This document shows, piece after piece, positions 10,397 to 23,500 of a DNA stretch of 64,000 nt (positions are counted from its first letter, which is position 1; each line of letters opens with the position of its first letter). Below the pieces are notes generated by a model. That model was given only the letters and a program-made list of their open reading frames with translations, searched no databases and was not told the DNA's origin. This stretch comes from Linnemannia schmuckeri (lineage: Eukaryota > Mortierellomycota > Mortierellomycetes > Mortierellales > Mortierellaceae). Location: NCBI GenBank assembly GCA_029449235.1, contig JANATG010000002.1:3472001-3536000 (forward strand), in the 5' to 3' direction. The position numbers and the translations under genes were made by a program.

Positions 10397-13300
10397 ATGT
10401 CAGACTTCAGCAAACAGACGCCTTCGCCCCTCCTTTCCTCTCGCAATCACCACAGCCACAATCACGATGATGTCCAGGGAATCGATATCATCAAGGCCAC
10501 CCGTAAGCCCACAAAGATGGACCACTTCCGTGCACTCGTCGTCCACAACTTCCGGGTCACCCTCCGGGATCCGACCGTCTACATCCTTGGAGCTGTCATT
10601 CCCATCATCATGATTGGTGCTGCCGTTGGTATCGTAAGTAAACTTCGCTTGTTTATTTGCATACATCTTCATCCTTCTTGGCTTCTCTTGTTCTTTTTTT
10701 TTGTCTCGAAAACTGAATAGGGTCCAAGCACAACAAAGGAAAACCTTAAGGCACTGCTGGAATTCGTCATACTCACTCATTCCCATTCATATTTTTTTTC
10801 AAAATATAGTCCCTCGGTATCCAAAGTGGTATTCCAAAAATCGAAACTGGCACCGTCGAAACGTAAGTGCAGTGTTCTCTATGAATGCCGTTTAGTACGA
10901 TGATGACATGTCCCAATATGAAGGTTCCCTTTCGATCATCGACTCCTTAAAAAAAACAACGATCGTTGCTGATCTCTATCCTCTCTCTTTTTCACTCATA
11001 CAACACATAGGAGAGTGTTCACTGCAGGAGAGGCTGGACTGGAAAGCTCTTATGTCACCAAACCAGTCGTTTATTTTCCCGTCGTCCAGGCCGTTCCTGG
11101 TCTCACCAACCTCACAAACTCAGTCGCCCAGAACCTGGGCCAGATCTATCGCCCATTCAACCCATACTTTGCCAACTTCTCAAGCATGGACGACATCGCC
11201 AGCTATGAACATGCCAATGGAGAGGCCATGTTGAAGAACAAGACCTTGCAGGATTACAAACCTCAGATTGGATTCGAACTCGACGCCCTCGCAGCCTCAA
11301 CATCAACTGCAGGAGGATTGGATCTGGGGTTCACGTTGCTGTCCGCCAAGAACAACTCTATCCCTTACTTGTTGAGTGCCCTCAATGCGTTCACCCAGAA
11401 CGTTGATGCGACTAGTGGGACTAATGGAGGGACTGCAGGAGCTGGATTGCGTTTCTTGTCAACCCTCAAGACTTTTGCTGCCCAGGGTTCTGAGAACGTT
11501 GACATTCCTAGTTTTATTGTCCCCTCGTTCATGACCTTTGGTAAGTCTAGACAAATTAATACTATTTAGTGTTTCCCGCAGGATTGATTGTCCGGGTTGC
11601 ATAAGTCTCTGAGTTGGCTGTTTGTTAACACATGAACCATTTTACTCCGCCTCTTTTATTAGCATTCTCATTCTTCACCACATTTGTCGCAGCCAACCTG
11701 GTCGCAGAGAAAGAGCACGGGCAAAAGCAGCACCTCCAGAACATGGGTATCAAGCCTATCACTTACTACCTAGCCCGCTATGTGATCGATTTGATCTCGT
11801 TCTTGATCCCCATCGTCGCCTGCTTCGTGATTCTTGGAGCAGCTCGTCTTCAGATGATCACAAGTGGATCTTGGGTCCCCTACCTTATCGTCCTCCTCTT
11901 TGCTGGTTTTCCTGTTATTTCCTTTGGCTACCTGCTCTCCCTCCCCTTCCAAAAGTCCCAGTCCGTAGGTCAGGTCCTTGGTGTCGGGCTTAGTTTGATC
12001 GTCTTTGTCCCTTACTTTTTCGTCCAGTTTGTCTTCCAGGGAGCCTCGAACTTGGCGATTGTCTTGGTTGGTTGCATTACCCCCACCTTTGCTATGGAGC
12101 GCGCCATCTCCTCCATTGCTACTGCCTCAACTACTGGACAACCTTACACCATCGCTGAGGTGTTTGATATCCAGTACCCGGTCTTTTGTGCCATCCTTGT
12201 TTTTGTCGGTGCCACCATTGGCCACTTTTGCGTCATATTCTGGGTCGAGAGCAGGTATCAGTCTCGCCGCTCCTTTTTCAGCAAAAACAACAATAACAAG
12301 AAGCAGGTCGAGGGGTCTCATGAGGCTGGTGCTCACTCTGCTGGTGGAGCTCTCAAGCGCCAGGACACTGCCATCTTGGTCGATGGCAAGTACCGTGAAC
12401 GGGATGCTGAGGTGGTTGAGGAGACTTTGAGACTCAAGGGCCCCGAGGACGAGAACGATGCAGTCCGACTGTTAGGTCTCTCCAAGAAATTCTACATCAA
12501 GAGCAAGAAGCGCGATCTGGTCATCCTTGACGACGTCTACCTGGCCTTCAAGAGGAACGAGTGCTTTGGATACTTGGGACCCAACGGTGCAGGAAAAACC
12601 ACGACCATCAAGATGCTGACAGGAGCTGAATCCCCTACCTCTGGTGGCGGCACGATCGAGGGTCTGTCAATTGCGCCCTTCCATGACGATTTGCGCTCGA
12701 TGATCGGTATCTGTCCCCAGTTTGACATTATCTGGCCAAAGCTGACTGTCCGCGACCATCTCAAGCTGTTTGCCAAGATCAAGGGTGTGGCTCCCGAAGA
12801 TATGGAGGCGGCGGTCGACCAGATGGTGGACGAGATGGGATTGGGGCCTCTGGGTAACAAGCGCGCTAAGACCTTCTCGGGTGGAAACAAGCGCCGACTC
12901 AGTTTGGCGATGGCGGTAATTGGATGCCCCAAGGTTGTCTTCCTAGATGAGCCCACCACCGGAGTCGATGTTGCTATCCGTCAAGCGATCTGGAACTCGA
13001 TCCGCAAGCTCAAGAAGACATCGTGTGTGATCTTGACCACCCATTCGATGGAAGAGGCCGATGCTCTGTGCGACCGGATCGGAATCATCACCAACGGACA
13101 CATCCAGGCCTTGGGCACCTCGCAGCGGCTGAAGAACACCTATGGCGCCGGTTACAAGATCATTGTCAAGACTTACACCAACCACCACCTGGTGACTGAA
13201 AAGATGGAACGCACTGTTGGAGCTGGACGTGTGACTTTGGTTCAGGCTTTGGGGTCCAGTCTAGAGTACGAGTTGACCCGTATGGAAGGCGAGCGTACGA

Positions 13301-13443
13301 CAGATATGTTGGCCAAGCTGTTTGCTCTGTTTGAGCAGAAGCGCAAGGAGTTGGGCATTGAGGATTACTCTGTCAGTCAGACCACCCTTGCTCAGGTCTT
13401 TATTGAGTTTGCCAAGGAACAAGCTGCACCGGAGGACAAGTAG
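10397..13443 (+). CDS. Half-size ABC transporter, ABCA/ABC-2 exporter type
   Basis: Four exons (10397-10633, 10810-10862, 11011-11540, 11663-13443) encode 866 residues. A first membrane segment (about 57-78) is followed by a large Asn-rich, probably lumenal or extracellular loop. A cluster of about five membrane spans follows (about 275-485), as in the ABC-2/ABCA membrane domain. The single nucleotide-binding domain has Walker A GPNGAGKTTT (about 578), Q-loop CPQFD (about 624), signature FSGGNKRR (about 677), Walker B VVFLDEPTTG (about 697) and H-loop TTHSMEEADA (about 732). All catalytic residues are present. One membrane unit plus one ATPase unit means it must dimerise. ABCA proteins usually export lipids; the substrate here is unknown. 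A poly(A) signal AATAAA lies at 13532-13537. Confidence 0.85.
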
Positions 13444-13760
13444 AGTGGATAGATTGCTTTCTTTCATTACTCTTTTATATGCCTTTATCTATTACGACCA
13501 CATACCTAAATACCCCTATATTAAAAGATCAAATAAACAAACTCGCACATAAATGATGAATACAAAGCGACAACAACTTGGGTTTCTGGCGACTTTTTTT
13601 TTTGGTTCCTGGTTTTTGGTGGCAAAAATAAGCTTTTTTGCATTGTTCTCTGATCCACCCCTTACTACGTGAGTACGTGTCATTTACTTCGGTCTGATTT
13701 TTTCTCACCCTTTCAACTTCACCCCGCCTCTCTTCATGTCTTAACTCCCTCACTCACGAA
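13444..13760. other. Short spacer between ABC transporter and F-box gene
   Basis: It holds the AATAAA signal of the transporter (13532-13537) and a C/T-rich leader before the F-box start. Nothing else was seen. Confidence 0.5.
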
Positions 13761-15017
13761 ATGACATCTCCTTCCAAAGACCCATTAACCCTCCCTGACA
13801 TAGTCGACTACGTCATCCCCCACCTCAATGTTCGACAATCTCTTGCCCGTGCTGCACGTGTCTGCAAGGCCTGGAACGCAATCTACATACCAGCACTCTG
13901 GCGTGTAGTAAACTACAACTGCATGGACAAGACGGTCCCGGCCTTTGAGCGACACGGAGCCTTTGTCCGCCGGTTAACGATCAGCTACCTTGACGACCAC
14001 CATCTTGAACTTATCTCCCACTTTTGTCCCCATATCGAGTCTCTCGTCCTTTGGAGCAATTCCTTCGCCTCGGTCGAGAAACTGGCACCATATTTGAAGT
14101 CCGTTCGACCAATGTTGAAGCAACTCGTCGTGAACAGCACAGAACTCTCTTCCGAGGATGTGGTCTCGCTTCTGGTTGGCGATGGTACTGGCGACGACGC
14201 TGCTGTTGGTGACCTTGCGCTAAAGGAGCTCAAGGTGAATTGCTTTGGGAAGTTCTCAATGCTGTCCTGGGAGTCGTTGATGATATTGTTGAAGGTTGGT
14301 TCGAACTTGGAGACGCTTCGCTGGCAAGACGTTGAGATCCTTGTGCCGGGCGATAGGTCTGGCGAGAACCGCATACAACAGTTGCTAAAGGCCGTTACGG
14401 CGACGGAGAAAGCGTCTGGTCTAGAGGAGAAGGATATCCGACTTCTCGAGGACCATACAAAGATCACCAGCTTGACCCTCCGACAGGTCGTGGTGAACGA
14501 CAGGACACTGATCCAGCTTCTCGGCAAGACCCCCGGGCTCACATATCTCTATTATGACTCTCGGCGTCGCATCACAGACGAAGCTCTTGGTGTCCTCTCC
14601 ACACTCTGTCCAGAACTGAAGCAGCTAATGCTTCTATCAGACAACTTACTCCCCTTTCCAACCTGCACTCAACTCTTTCGACCTTCTGCCATTACCAACC
14701 GAAGCCTGAACCTTGAAGTGCTTTATCTGAACCAGTGCGAGCTGGATGACACCTCTCTCGGCCTCCTGATTTTGACACAAGGCAGCACACTCCTTGAGAT
14801 GGCACTCTGTAAATGCCTCCAGTTCACGGATTTACGAGCCAAGGCCATTCTTTCGGGCTGTCGCCGTTTGACGATCTTGTATTTATATGGCGACCATACG
14901 ATTACTTTGGCGACCCAGGAAGGCGATGAGCCATATAATTTAGTGGCGGATGCGAAACGAAAAGGCTGGACCTGTCATAAGGCCATGGAAATATTGGAGA
15001 TCTGCAATGTGGAATAG
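13761..15017 (+). CDS. F-box/leucine-rich repeat protein
   Basis: A single exon of 418 residues. The N-terminus (about 10-52) is an F-box-like helix bundle: LTLPDIVDYVIPHL, then ARAARVCKAWNAIYIPALWR. It is followed by irregular leucine-rich repeats such as LTSLTLRQVVVNDRTLIQLL and LEVLYLNQCELDDTSLGLL. F-box proteins couple substrates to SCF (Skp1-cullin-F-box) ubiquitin ligases; the target is unknown. A damaged paralogue lies immediately downstream in the same orientation, and a further F-box/LRR relic is near 34-35 kb. Large, rapidly changing F-box/LRR families are typical of early-diverging fungi, so the exact function should not be inferred from homology. Confidence 0.78.
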   Translation: MTSPSKDPLTLPDIVDYVIPHLNVRQSLARAARVCKAWNAIYIPALWRVVNYNCMDKTVPAFERHGAFVRRLTISYLDDHHLELISHFCPHIESLVLWSNSFASVEKLAPYLKSVRPMLKQLVVNSTELSSEDVVSLLVGDGTGDDAAVGDLALKELKVNCFGKFSMLSWESLMILLKVGSNLETLRWQDVEILVPGDRSGENRIQQLLKAVTATEKASGLEEKDIRLLEDHTKITSLTLRQVVVNDRTLIQLLGKTPGLTYLYYDSRRRITDEALGVLSTLCPELKQLMLLSDNLLPFPTCTQLFRPSAITNRSLNLEVLYLNQCELDDTSLGLLILTQGSTLLEMALCKCLQFTDLRAKAILSGCRRLTILYLYGDHTITLATQEGDEPYNLVADAKRKGWTCHKAMEILEICNVE

Positions 15018-15254
15018 CGTAGCGCGTACACTCAGCCGCTTGGCCATATCTTTTCTACTAATTCGACATCATATGTCAATACCACATACACTTTCGCTCG
15101 TTATCCTGAACATGATTTAGTGGTGGTGCCTTGATTTTAGTGACAAAAATGCCGCTAACGTATTGGTCTGTTCGTATTTTATTTTGCACCTTCTTTTTTG
15201 ACTGCATTCCTCCCGCCACTTTTTTACTTTTTTCGTTTTTCCATCAAACACGAT

Positions 15255-17080
15255 ATGCCTCCTCCTCCCATTGACCCATTGACATTCCTTGACATCGTCG
15301 ACAACATCGTCCCTCACCTCCTCGACCTCGACAAAAACGTCCCAGTATCCCTCGCCTGCGCCGCTCAAGTCTGCAAATCTTGGAACGCCCTCTACACCCC
15401 CTTCCTCTGGTGCAAGATATTTATCTACTCACACATCCTCAAGATGCCTGATTTCAGACGTCAAGGAATTCATGTCCGTCAGGTGGACGTTGCGAGTCTT
15501 AAGGATCCGCAGATGAATCACTTTGCGCCTTTTTGTAACCTTGTCGAGTCGCTGATTCTGTGGGATTGTATGACGTCGGTCGGGAAATTGATCTCGTATG
15601 TGAAAAGTGTTGAGAGTAGTTTGAGACGATTTGAATTGGCCACGGTTAAAGTCGATGCGGAGAAATTGGTTTCGGCATGGGTCGCTCCTAGCAATTCTGC
15701 TACAGCTGGTGGCGTTAGTGGTGGCGGAGTTGGTTCTGTGCTGAAGGAGTTGAATCTGGAATTTACTCCGTTTGGAAATTGTAGGAGCTTACTTCGGCTT
15801 CGCTAGAGGCGCTGCCGAAAGCTCTTCCGCATTTGGAGTCGCTTCACCTGTCTTGGGTCCGGATCCCAAAACTAGCCATCACATCTGACAGTGACCGTAT
15901 TCAGGAGATGTCAGAGAGTGATGCAGCGACAGACACCGTGGCGGAGGAGGAGGCAGGACATGATGTTCTTGTGTTGCATAACACCCCTCCCTTGGAGGTA
16001 CCGACCAAGATTACATACCTGTCTATTCAAGGGATCGAAATGGACGACAGGATCATGATCCAACTCATCAGCAAGACTCCGCGGCTCGCGACACTTCTCC
16101 TTAGCGAGGCTAAACACCTTACAGGCAACTTTTTGGAAACACTCCTTGTTATTTGCCCGGAGCTGAAGCGCCTCACCATAGCGGTATGCGATGTGATCCC
16201 TACCTCAGCCTACACAACCTTCTTCCAATCTGCTGCCGATGCGGACCATCGTTTGCAGTTAGAAAAGTTATTCCTAGAGCAATGCAACATGAACGGTCAG
16301 GCTCTGTATTACCTTGCCTCTTCACAAGCCGACTATTTTCTCGATGTCACCATCTGTCTGTCGGACGACCGCATTACCGATACAGGAATCAAGGACTAGC
16401 TCTCCCGCTGTCGCCGCCTGGCGTCTCTCAGTATCGTGGACAACCCTGCGGTCACCATGGCGATCATGGCCGACGAAGATGAGACCATCAGCACTCATCC
16501 GCCAACAGAGTCGAAGCAGAAGAGGTGGAGCTGTTACAAGACCCTGAAGCGGTTGGATATTCGCGAGTTGGCAATTGTCGATCTTGGTCAGAATTATACG
16601 GCGGAGGATCCGAGGATTGAGGAGAATAAAGCGGCGTTTCGAAGGATTCGACAACGGATCGGAATGTTGCCTGTACTAGAGGACTTGACTGTGAGTGTCT
16701 CTGGGGTCGACGATGAACTGCTTCAGGGGTTCCTAGGAATTGAGAATGACGATCAGGGCCATCAGGAGCACCAAACGGACGAAATTGAGGCGAGGATGAC
16801 AACATCAACAACCACGATCACAATCAATGCAAGGAGAGAAGGAGCTGGATCGCCCCATCACCGCCACCCCAACCAAGAGGTCGCTAGATCGTTGGTTGGA
16901 CCACGACTTCGGAAGCTGAGAGTGCAAGGTCGAAAGGAGCAGGGATATAGTGGAGCTGACATTGTTCGATTTCTGAGGAACTTTCCAGGTCTGAAGGTAT
17001 ATCGCAGCTATCAAACACATAGGAGTAAGTACCCAGAAATGGCACATGGGCTGAAAGATGCCGGCATTGAAATCTATTGA
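15255..17080 (+). pseudogene. Broken F-box/LRR paralogue: frameshift plus in-frame stop
   Basis: The sequence opens like its upstream neighbour: LTFLDIVDNIVPHLLD, then CAAQVCKSWNALYTPFLWCK. The first frame ends at a TAG (15804-15806). LRR-like sequence continues immediately in another frame (LEALPKALPHLESLHLSW) and stops at TAG 16397-16399. After that stop the same frame resumes (LSRCRRLASLSIVDNP), aligning with LSGCRRLTILYLYGDH of the intact paralogue, and runs to 17080. So one single-base frameshift near 15785-15790 and one nonsense codon interrupt an otherwise continuous gene of about 600 codons. No GT-AG intron of plausible size removes either lesion. A recent pseudogene or two sequencing errors are possible. 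An AATAAA follows at 17092-17097. Confidence 0.7.
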
Positions 17081-17188
17081 ACAATTTTTAAAATAAAAGC
17101 GACAAGGTTGTGACACACGTTGTAGAAAGATGAAAAGTGGGAGTATATTATTGATATATGTACGTAATAGATATGAACGAAGAATATT

Positions 17189-18852
17189 TCATTCGTTGGT
17201 GAGGGAATGAATTCGAAAGCCGGCGATGGAAAAGAACGCCAACGAGGCGAGGATGAGGGACAAGCTAAGTAGACAAATATGTCACTCTATGACTTTCTGA
17301 ACAGAATGAAGATCAACGAGCAGCCTAATGCAACACTATTGTCAGGCGAAGCAATACAAAAAAAATCGATCGTTAGGTCCAGTTTTAAGAAAACTATTAC
17401 AGTAACTATCAACGTTCTATCAACAGAAAGAAGTTTCTTACCTGGCGCCATGGATCCAAATAAGCGAAAAGGCTTCGCTGGCAACAGTGCTATTCAGGAT
17501 CTGTCTCCGGAAGATGGCAAAGAAGAGCATCATGAGACCCATCAGGGGCGAGAGACTACCGCAGAGGATTAAGATGGCACGCATGCGTTGGTAGGTCGAC
17601 TTGAGGGTGTTGAGCTGTCGCTCGTTATCTTCGTACTCTGAGCTGCTTCCGATCCGGGATGATATACGACCGACACTGTCGTTAATTGTTGCCATGTTGG
17701 ACGAGATAATTGTCAACAGTTGCCTAACGAATGGAAAGCAACAAACAAGATAAGCCGGGATCAGAGAGATGAACAGAAAAAAACCACACAAGGTCACAGC
17801 AGGCGAGCTTATTGGCCTCCATTCAAAAAAATGGCATGCGCATATTATGCAGAGATGGCTGAACATACTTTCCGAAAAAGATGTAGAGGACAAAGATAAC
17901 ACCAACAATGAAAGTCCAAACACCATACATGGCGGCAATCAAAGAGTTGTAAAGGTCAAAGTCACCGTGGTCAAAGGCGCGTCCAGCAAACGAGGCCAGG
18001 ATCTGATTGCTGATCAACGGAAGGAGGATCAAACCCATCAAGGTGAGATTCAAAACCATGGGCGTGGGAAGATAGATGCGTTTGGGACCCATTAGGGAAG
18101 AAAGTCGACCCGCATTCTTGTCGTTAGTCAGCTTTGTGGGTGATTGCGACTCGAGCTCGTGTGAGGCACGGCGTTTCTTGCTGGTGGTTGAAAATGATGC
18201 TGGGGTTGCATAGATGATGCCAACCAGGTAAAAGCCCATTGCGCCCGAGACGAAGACCCATGGCAAGTCGGCCTGAAATATTTGTTTGGCATTCGTGCAG
18301 GGAAATGCAAGATAAGGAGAGATGCATTAGTTATGGCGAAAAGGACACATGCATGGTATAAAGATAATAAGAAAATGACGAAGCTGTACTTACAAAATTT
18401 TCTAGGAATCCACGTCTCCCTTCGTTGACACCCGCGAGCAACAACACAGAAAGTACACAACGGACTACATTGATGTGAACAGAAGGGGAAAACGAGGATA
18501 AGTATCTCACAAAACAAGATGCATGAATTCAAACTAAAAGAAGATAAAAAATGAGAGGAGATAAATGGTTGCATGTACAGAAGAAATAGCCTGCACACCA
18601 GAGGACAAAGCCTTCGGTGGGTCGAGGTCGGAAGGCCTTGTCGTTACGAGAAAACTCCCAGATTTTTTGACCTTTCCACCAGATGTTATGGATCAAGATG
18701 CCAATTGAGATGAAGAGGAAGAGAAAAGAGGAGATGATGTGGGTAGTGTAGAGGAACGAGACATAGGTAACTCCTTCACAGTTGCCCTGGGACTGGACGC
18801 GCCAGTCGCAGAATTCTGTAGAGTTGACTGGTGGTGATGCTGCTATTTCCAT
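17189..18852 (-). CDS. Seven-transmembrane protein, receptor-like, family not recognised
   Basis: Five minus-strand exons (18852-18579, 18464-18394, 18272-17869, 17723-17442, 17264-17189) join in frame to 368 residues. The short N-terminus contains an N-glycosylation sequon (NST) and two cysteines. Seven hydrophobic segments can be counted, for example TTHIISSFLFLFISIGILI, VFVSGAMGFYLVGIIYA, LYNSLIAAMYGVWTFIVGVI and a C-terminal LSLILASLAFFSIAGF. A Ser/Lys/Arg-rich loop (about 145-180) lies between spans 3 and 4. Seven spans with a glycosylatable N-terminus resemble a G-protein-coupled receptor, but no class signature (such as DRY or NPxxY) was recognised. The topology is inference. It is convergent with the broken F-box gene. 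Confidence 0.72.
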
Positions 18853-20570
18853 GACTTGCGCTTTGGTCCTTGAATGGGGTTTTGGGTGTAACTTATGTGG
18901 ATCGAAAAAAGAAGATATGGACAGAAAAGTTAATACAGGGTGAAAGAAGTAAGGAACAGAGGGCAGGTAGCGAGGTTGCCGTTGAGGGTTAGCGAGGATG
19001 CTGAAAAGGGTGAGTGAAAAGGTGTTAGTGTATCAATGCGAACAGTGCGTGCTTTTGAGTGCAAAAACGCGAGCTGATGGGCGAGAAATAAAATGGAGGG
19101 AAAGTGGAGGGAGTGGAGGCGTCAAAAGGAGGCGATTGAGAAATGAAATTGAGCGACAATGGAGGAAAGAGAGGAAAAGTAAAAAAAAAAAAAAAAGTTC
19201 TTCTATAAAGATGATATGCAAAAAAAAAAAATGCATTCGTGCCGTCAATAGTAAAAAAAGATGGATTGCCTTTCTGTACAGAGAATGTACTCAAAGGATT
19301 AAAACGCCACTGTCACCTCTTTATCCTTCCTATCACACTGGTAACAGGCCCTTGATGAACCAATGTCAAAAGAGATGATCGAGGAGTAAAGAATGAATGA
19401 GAGATAAAGTGAGAGAGGCAGACGAAAGGGAGAAGACACAAAAAGGCAAAGATCAAGGGAGTCCAGACCTGTTCAAAGATAGGAGAGGGAAATAAAAGAG
19501 AAAAAAAGGAGGGGGGAATCTAGGAAAGGGACGGACAGAGAAAGGGGGTTGCCATTACTATCATGGCAAAAAAGAGGGGAGAAGCCGTTCACATACCAGA
19601 GAAACATGAATGGATCAAGAGCATTGCTATTCATGGCCTGACAATTCGCCTAAGATTGGATACTTTTCTGTACGGCTGCAAGTCCGCTAGGGAATGATTG
19701 TCAACTGCGTGTATGTGGTTAGAGAGAGAGAGAAAAGAAAGATGGTGGAGGTGGTGGCTGTCATTTGTAGTTTTCACCTGGGACCATTTGAACACATAAT
19801 CCATGTAGCTGCACAGAATGGTGTGTTATTGCTTATTCGAATACAATGACGGCGATTTCATCTGTGACTTTTTGTGAGCCTCTCTAAGACCCTGGATGCT
19901 AAAGTGGATTTGTGCACCTGCTGATAACGACATCTTCCCTTCCCATTTCCCTTTATATTTCATGCAGGTTGTATTCTCATTTAAAAACGATGTTATGCAC
20001 CTTAGAGGAGGGTTGCATTAACTCGTTTCATCCATAGTTTATCGGTACCGCGATTCGTTTACGCGGCGTCTATTCTTCCAAGAAACCAGAAAGACAAAAA
20101 GACACTACTCTGCGAATATCACAAAGAAGTGGGGCAAAAACGGAGACGAATTGACAGAGTGTGTGATTTGACGGGGGATGGGTATAAGAGGCATGCGAGC
20201 ACGGCGATTACGCAAATATACCTGACGATTATCTTCATCTCTTTGGGTGTCGTAGTTGCCCTTTGCCTTTGCTTTGTCAAGCATACCGCGAAGGCCCCTC
20301 GACGCGCTCATTTTTTTTCCCTTTATTTAAGCGCGTAGAATTGGTGGCAATACACGTGATAAGTGTGACTGTCAAGCGACATCATTCAGTCATTCATCTT
20401 TTTTTGTACACTTCACAGACAAACGAGACAGACGGACGCCTATCAACGACAACCACCTACTCTTGCCTTGGCAACCAACTCCTTCCCTCCCTTCCTCTCT
20501 CCATTCCTGCAACCCTCCTTTCTTTTATTCTCCTCCCAGCATCACATACCCTGGCCAAACAACCTTCATC
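18853..20570. other. Intergenic, divergent 5' regions; no gene supported
   Basis: The region lies between two outward-facing genes and is purine-rich on the plus strand at 19000-19560, with short A runs. From about 20400 it becomes a C/T-rich leader for the downstream large gene. The longest frames are Lys/Arg-rich or Phe-rich low-complexity strings and were not accepted. Confidence 0.55.
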
Positions 20571-23500
20571 ATGGCGAGGCCGAAGGCTCTGATCCTGATT
20601 CACGAGCGTGCCGAAATGTAAACAGACTTTCTCGCTGGACTTTTCTTACTCTGTGTTCAGATGTCTACCAACATGATCTGGATGCATGTGCCGATTGTTC
20701 GCTGACCCAGCTGCGTTGCCTATTCCTCCATTAGGAATAATTCTTCAGAGACAGTCGTCTCGGACTTGGACTCTGTTTCCGACAAAGACGAATGGCAGCA
20801 CGTGCTTGACGCGGAGGATTACAATGAGGAGGAGGCTATCAGGCACGCCATCCAACAGAGTCTTCACGACCATAGCAGAGCACCAGTACTTGGAGAAGGA
20901 GATAACAATAGCAGCAGCAACAGAGGAAGCGCCAGCAATACCACTCAACAAGCCCTCAACAGCACTAAAAAGTCTAACTCTCGAGCAACCCAGTCAACTC
21001 AGTCAGCGAGTGTCAAAAACGGGATGGGCAAAATTGGTGGCAAAAGGGGTCAAATGTTGATTGACCCGTGGCTGTCAGCCGATGTCTCAGGCACAGACGA
21101 AGAACAGAACCAACCCCCTCCCTCAAACACCACTCCTCGACTCTTCCCCAACCGTCGCCAACTGAACGAGAACTCACGGCGGACCTCTCTGGGACGGTCA
21201 AGATACGAAAACGAGCCAATGGTCCTGTTGTCGACAACCTCTATGACTCCTCTCCGCGATGTTACCCCTGCTACCAGATTCGCTTCGCCTAGACAGCAGC
21301 CAGACGTGATTGAAGTCATTGGGTCTGATTATGATGAGCCCGAGATCGAGGTGACTCAGGTGATCAGACCTCCCAAGTCTCGACGACTCAGTGCACGCCA
21401 CGACAGGGACAAGGGCAAAGGAGTCAATAAGGGCAAAGGAGTGGACAGGACAGTAATTTCTCCGGGATCTGCGAATAGGAAACGATTGGTATGTTATTTC
21501 AAAAAAGATGTCGACTAGGGACGTTGCCATATTTCTATAAACTTAACCTTCTAACCTTGCGTCGCTATTTACATGCTGGCCTTGTTTTACTAGATACGCG
21601 CAAGCTCTGTTCGATCGGTCAATATCATTTCCAGCAGCGAGGACGAAACACGCTGCATACCTTCATCCCCCACTAGGAATAGGGGAGTCACCATCGCAAG
21701 TACGAGTGATGAGGAACAGGATGAACTCTTGCGCGACACAGGAAAGAACACACTGAGATTCGATACCCACAGGAAACGTCCACCCCGTCACACCATCTCG
21801 GATGATAGTATACCCATATCTCCCTCTGCACAGGATGTCGATGTCATGTCTGCCCAGCCTGAATCAACCAACAAGATGCCCTGGTCGATTGCCGAAGGCC
21901 CCGAACGCGACATTGTTCTGTCGACGCCCACATCAAAACAAAGGACGCGACACTACAACATGGTGCTGGATTCTGAGGAGGAGGAGGCATCGGACGACCA
22001 GGACGACCCACTCATCAAGTGGTCTGAGAGGAGGAGACAGCGGTCAGCAAGCGCCAAACACTTGAGACTTCCAAAGGTCGACTCCATTGTGACAGATAAT
22101 GAAGAGATCTCAGCACTCCTCGATTTAGTTTCCGGCTCTGAGAACGAGCAGGATATACTGAAACCCGCGGACAAAGTCCCAACAGAACCACCACGCCACG
22201 ATGACGAACTTGCTGCTGCTCCACAGCCTACGCGAGAGGAAATCGATCCGGAAGTGGACAAGGTTCTCGCTACCGTCATGTCGCAGGATTGCTTCGACCT
22301 CTCTACCGCCGACCCAGCTTTCCACATTGTGAGTGACAACCCGGATGACTCGACTGGCATAAAACTCACAAAACCTCGTCCACTGGTGTTGGGTCAACTT
22401 TCGCAGCCAAAGGAGAGTCCACAGCATGTACAGGAAGAGCATCAGAAATTACGGGAGACGTTGATGTTTACGGACGATATTGAGGAGTGCTCGCCATCAC
22501 CTCCGCCTGAGCCACGACGAGGCAGGATCGCAAAGAATCCATTCTCCAACTATGCGATCTTTGATCAGGTAAAGAAGAAGTCTCCCGTCGGCTCGGACAA
22601 GAAACCACCTGAGGATGATATGCGACTGCTGCAGAGGGCGGGTGAAGTGTTTTCTGGGAAGAGAACACGGAGCGATGCCTTGGATGTTGGCGACAATGTG
22701 GACGACGCGGAAGAGGATGACGAAGAACTGGAGGACCCACGGGCTAGACGGCGGTCAGGGCAACACGGCCTTCGATCACCCTCTAAAAAGACTCGACTTT
22801 CTGAGATTATACCCAACAAGGTAGTGATGGAGTCTGTTCTGAAGCAAGCAGCAGCCCATGCTCGTCAGCAGGAACGCGCAGCGCGCACGACTCCCAACCC
22901 CCCAACAAGGACGGAGACTATCGAATCCATCTCGTTCTTCTCAGACTCTCAGCCAACTCAAGCAACTCAGTCAAGCATTGCCCGCGTGAAGTCTCAAGTC
23001 GACGATCTTGAGGAGATTTCTGACGATGCGTGGACACAGCAGATAGCCAAAGACCGCCATCAGCGGTCAAGCGGACTTCGCGTCATGGGTTCCCTTAACC
23101 TGGCTCCACGCACTGCACCTGCCGCAGCTAATATTGATAACCAACCCATCAAAAAAGCAGTGGACAGTCCGCCCTCGCCACCGCATCCAGCCCGCCATCA
23201 AGACGAGGAAGTCGTGGAGGAAATGTTGGATGGATATATGTCACCGACGCTCTCGCAGAACATGCTGGAGATTTGCCCTATTTGTCAACAAAAGATCCCT
23301 GCCGACGAGATGATGGCACACGTCGACCAAGAATTGCTTGCCCATGATCAACAAGAGGAGGAAGCTAGGCGAAGACAGGATGAGGCTTTGGCTCGTGAGT
23401 TGACAGAAACTGGAGAGGCAACACGGGTTTGGGAGACGATACCGAGTGAGGACGAGGCGGATGGCTGGGAGATTGCGCCGGGTCAAGGAGCCCCACAAGG

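Noticed and set aside
10634..10809. Extra small exon in intron 1 of the ABC transporter (after ATAG at about 10720)
   Set aside because: No downstream GT donor keeps the frame, and skipping it joins exons 1 and 2 cleanly.
15781..15806. Possible GT-AG intron removing the first F-box lesion
   Set aside because: Only 26 nt long and joining its ends creates a new stop codon.
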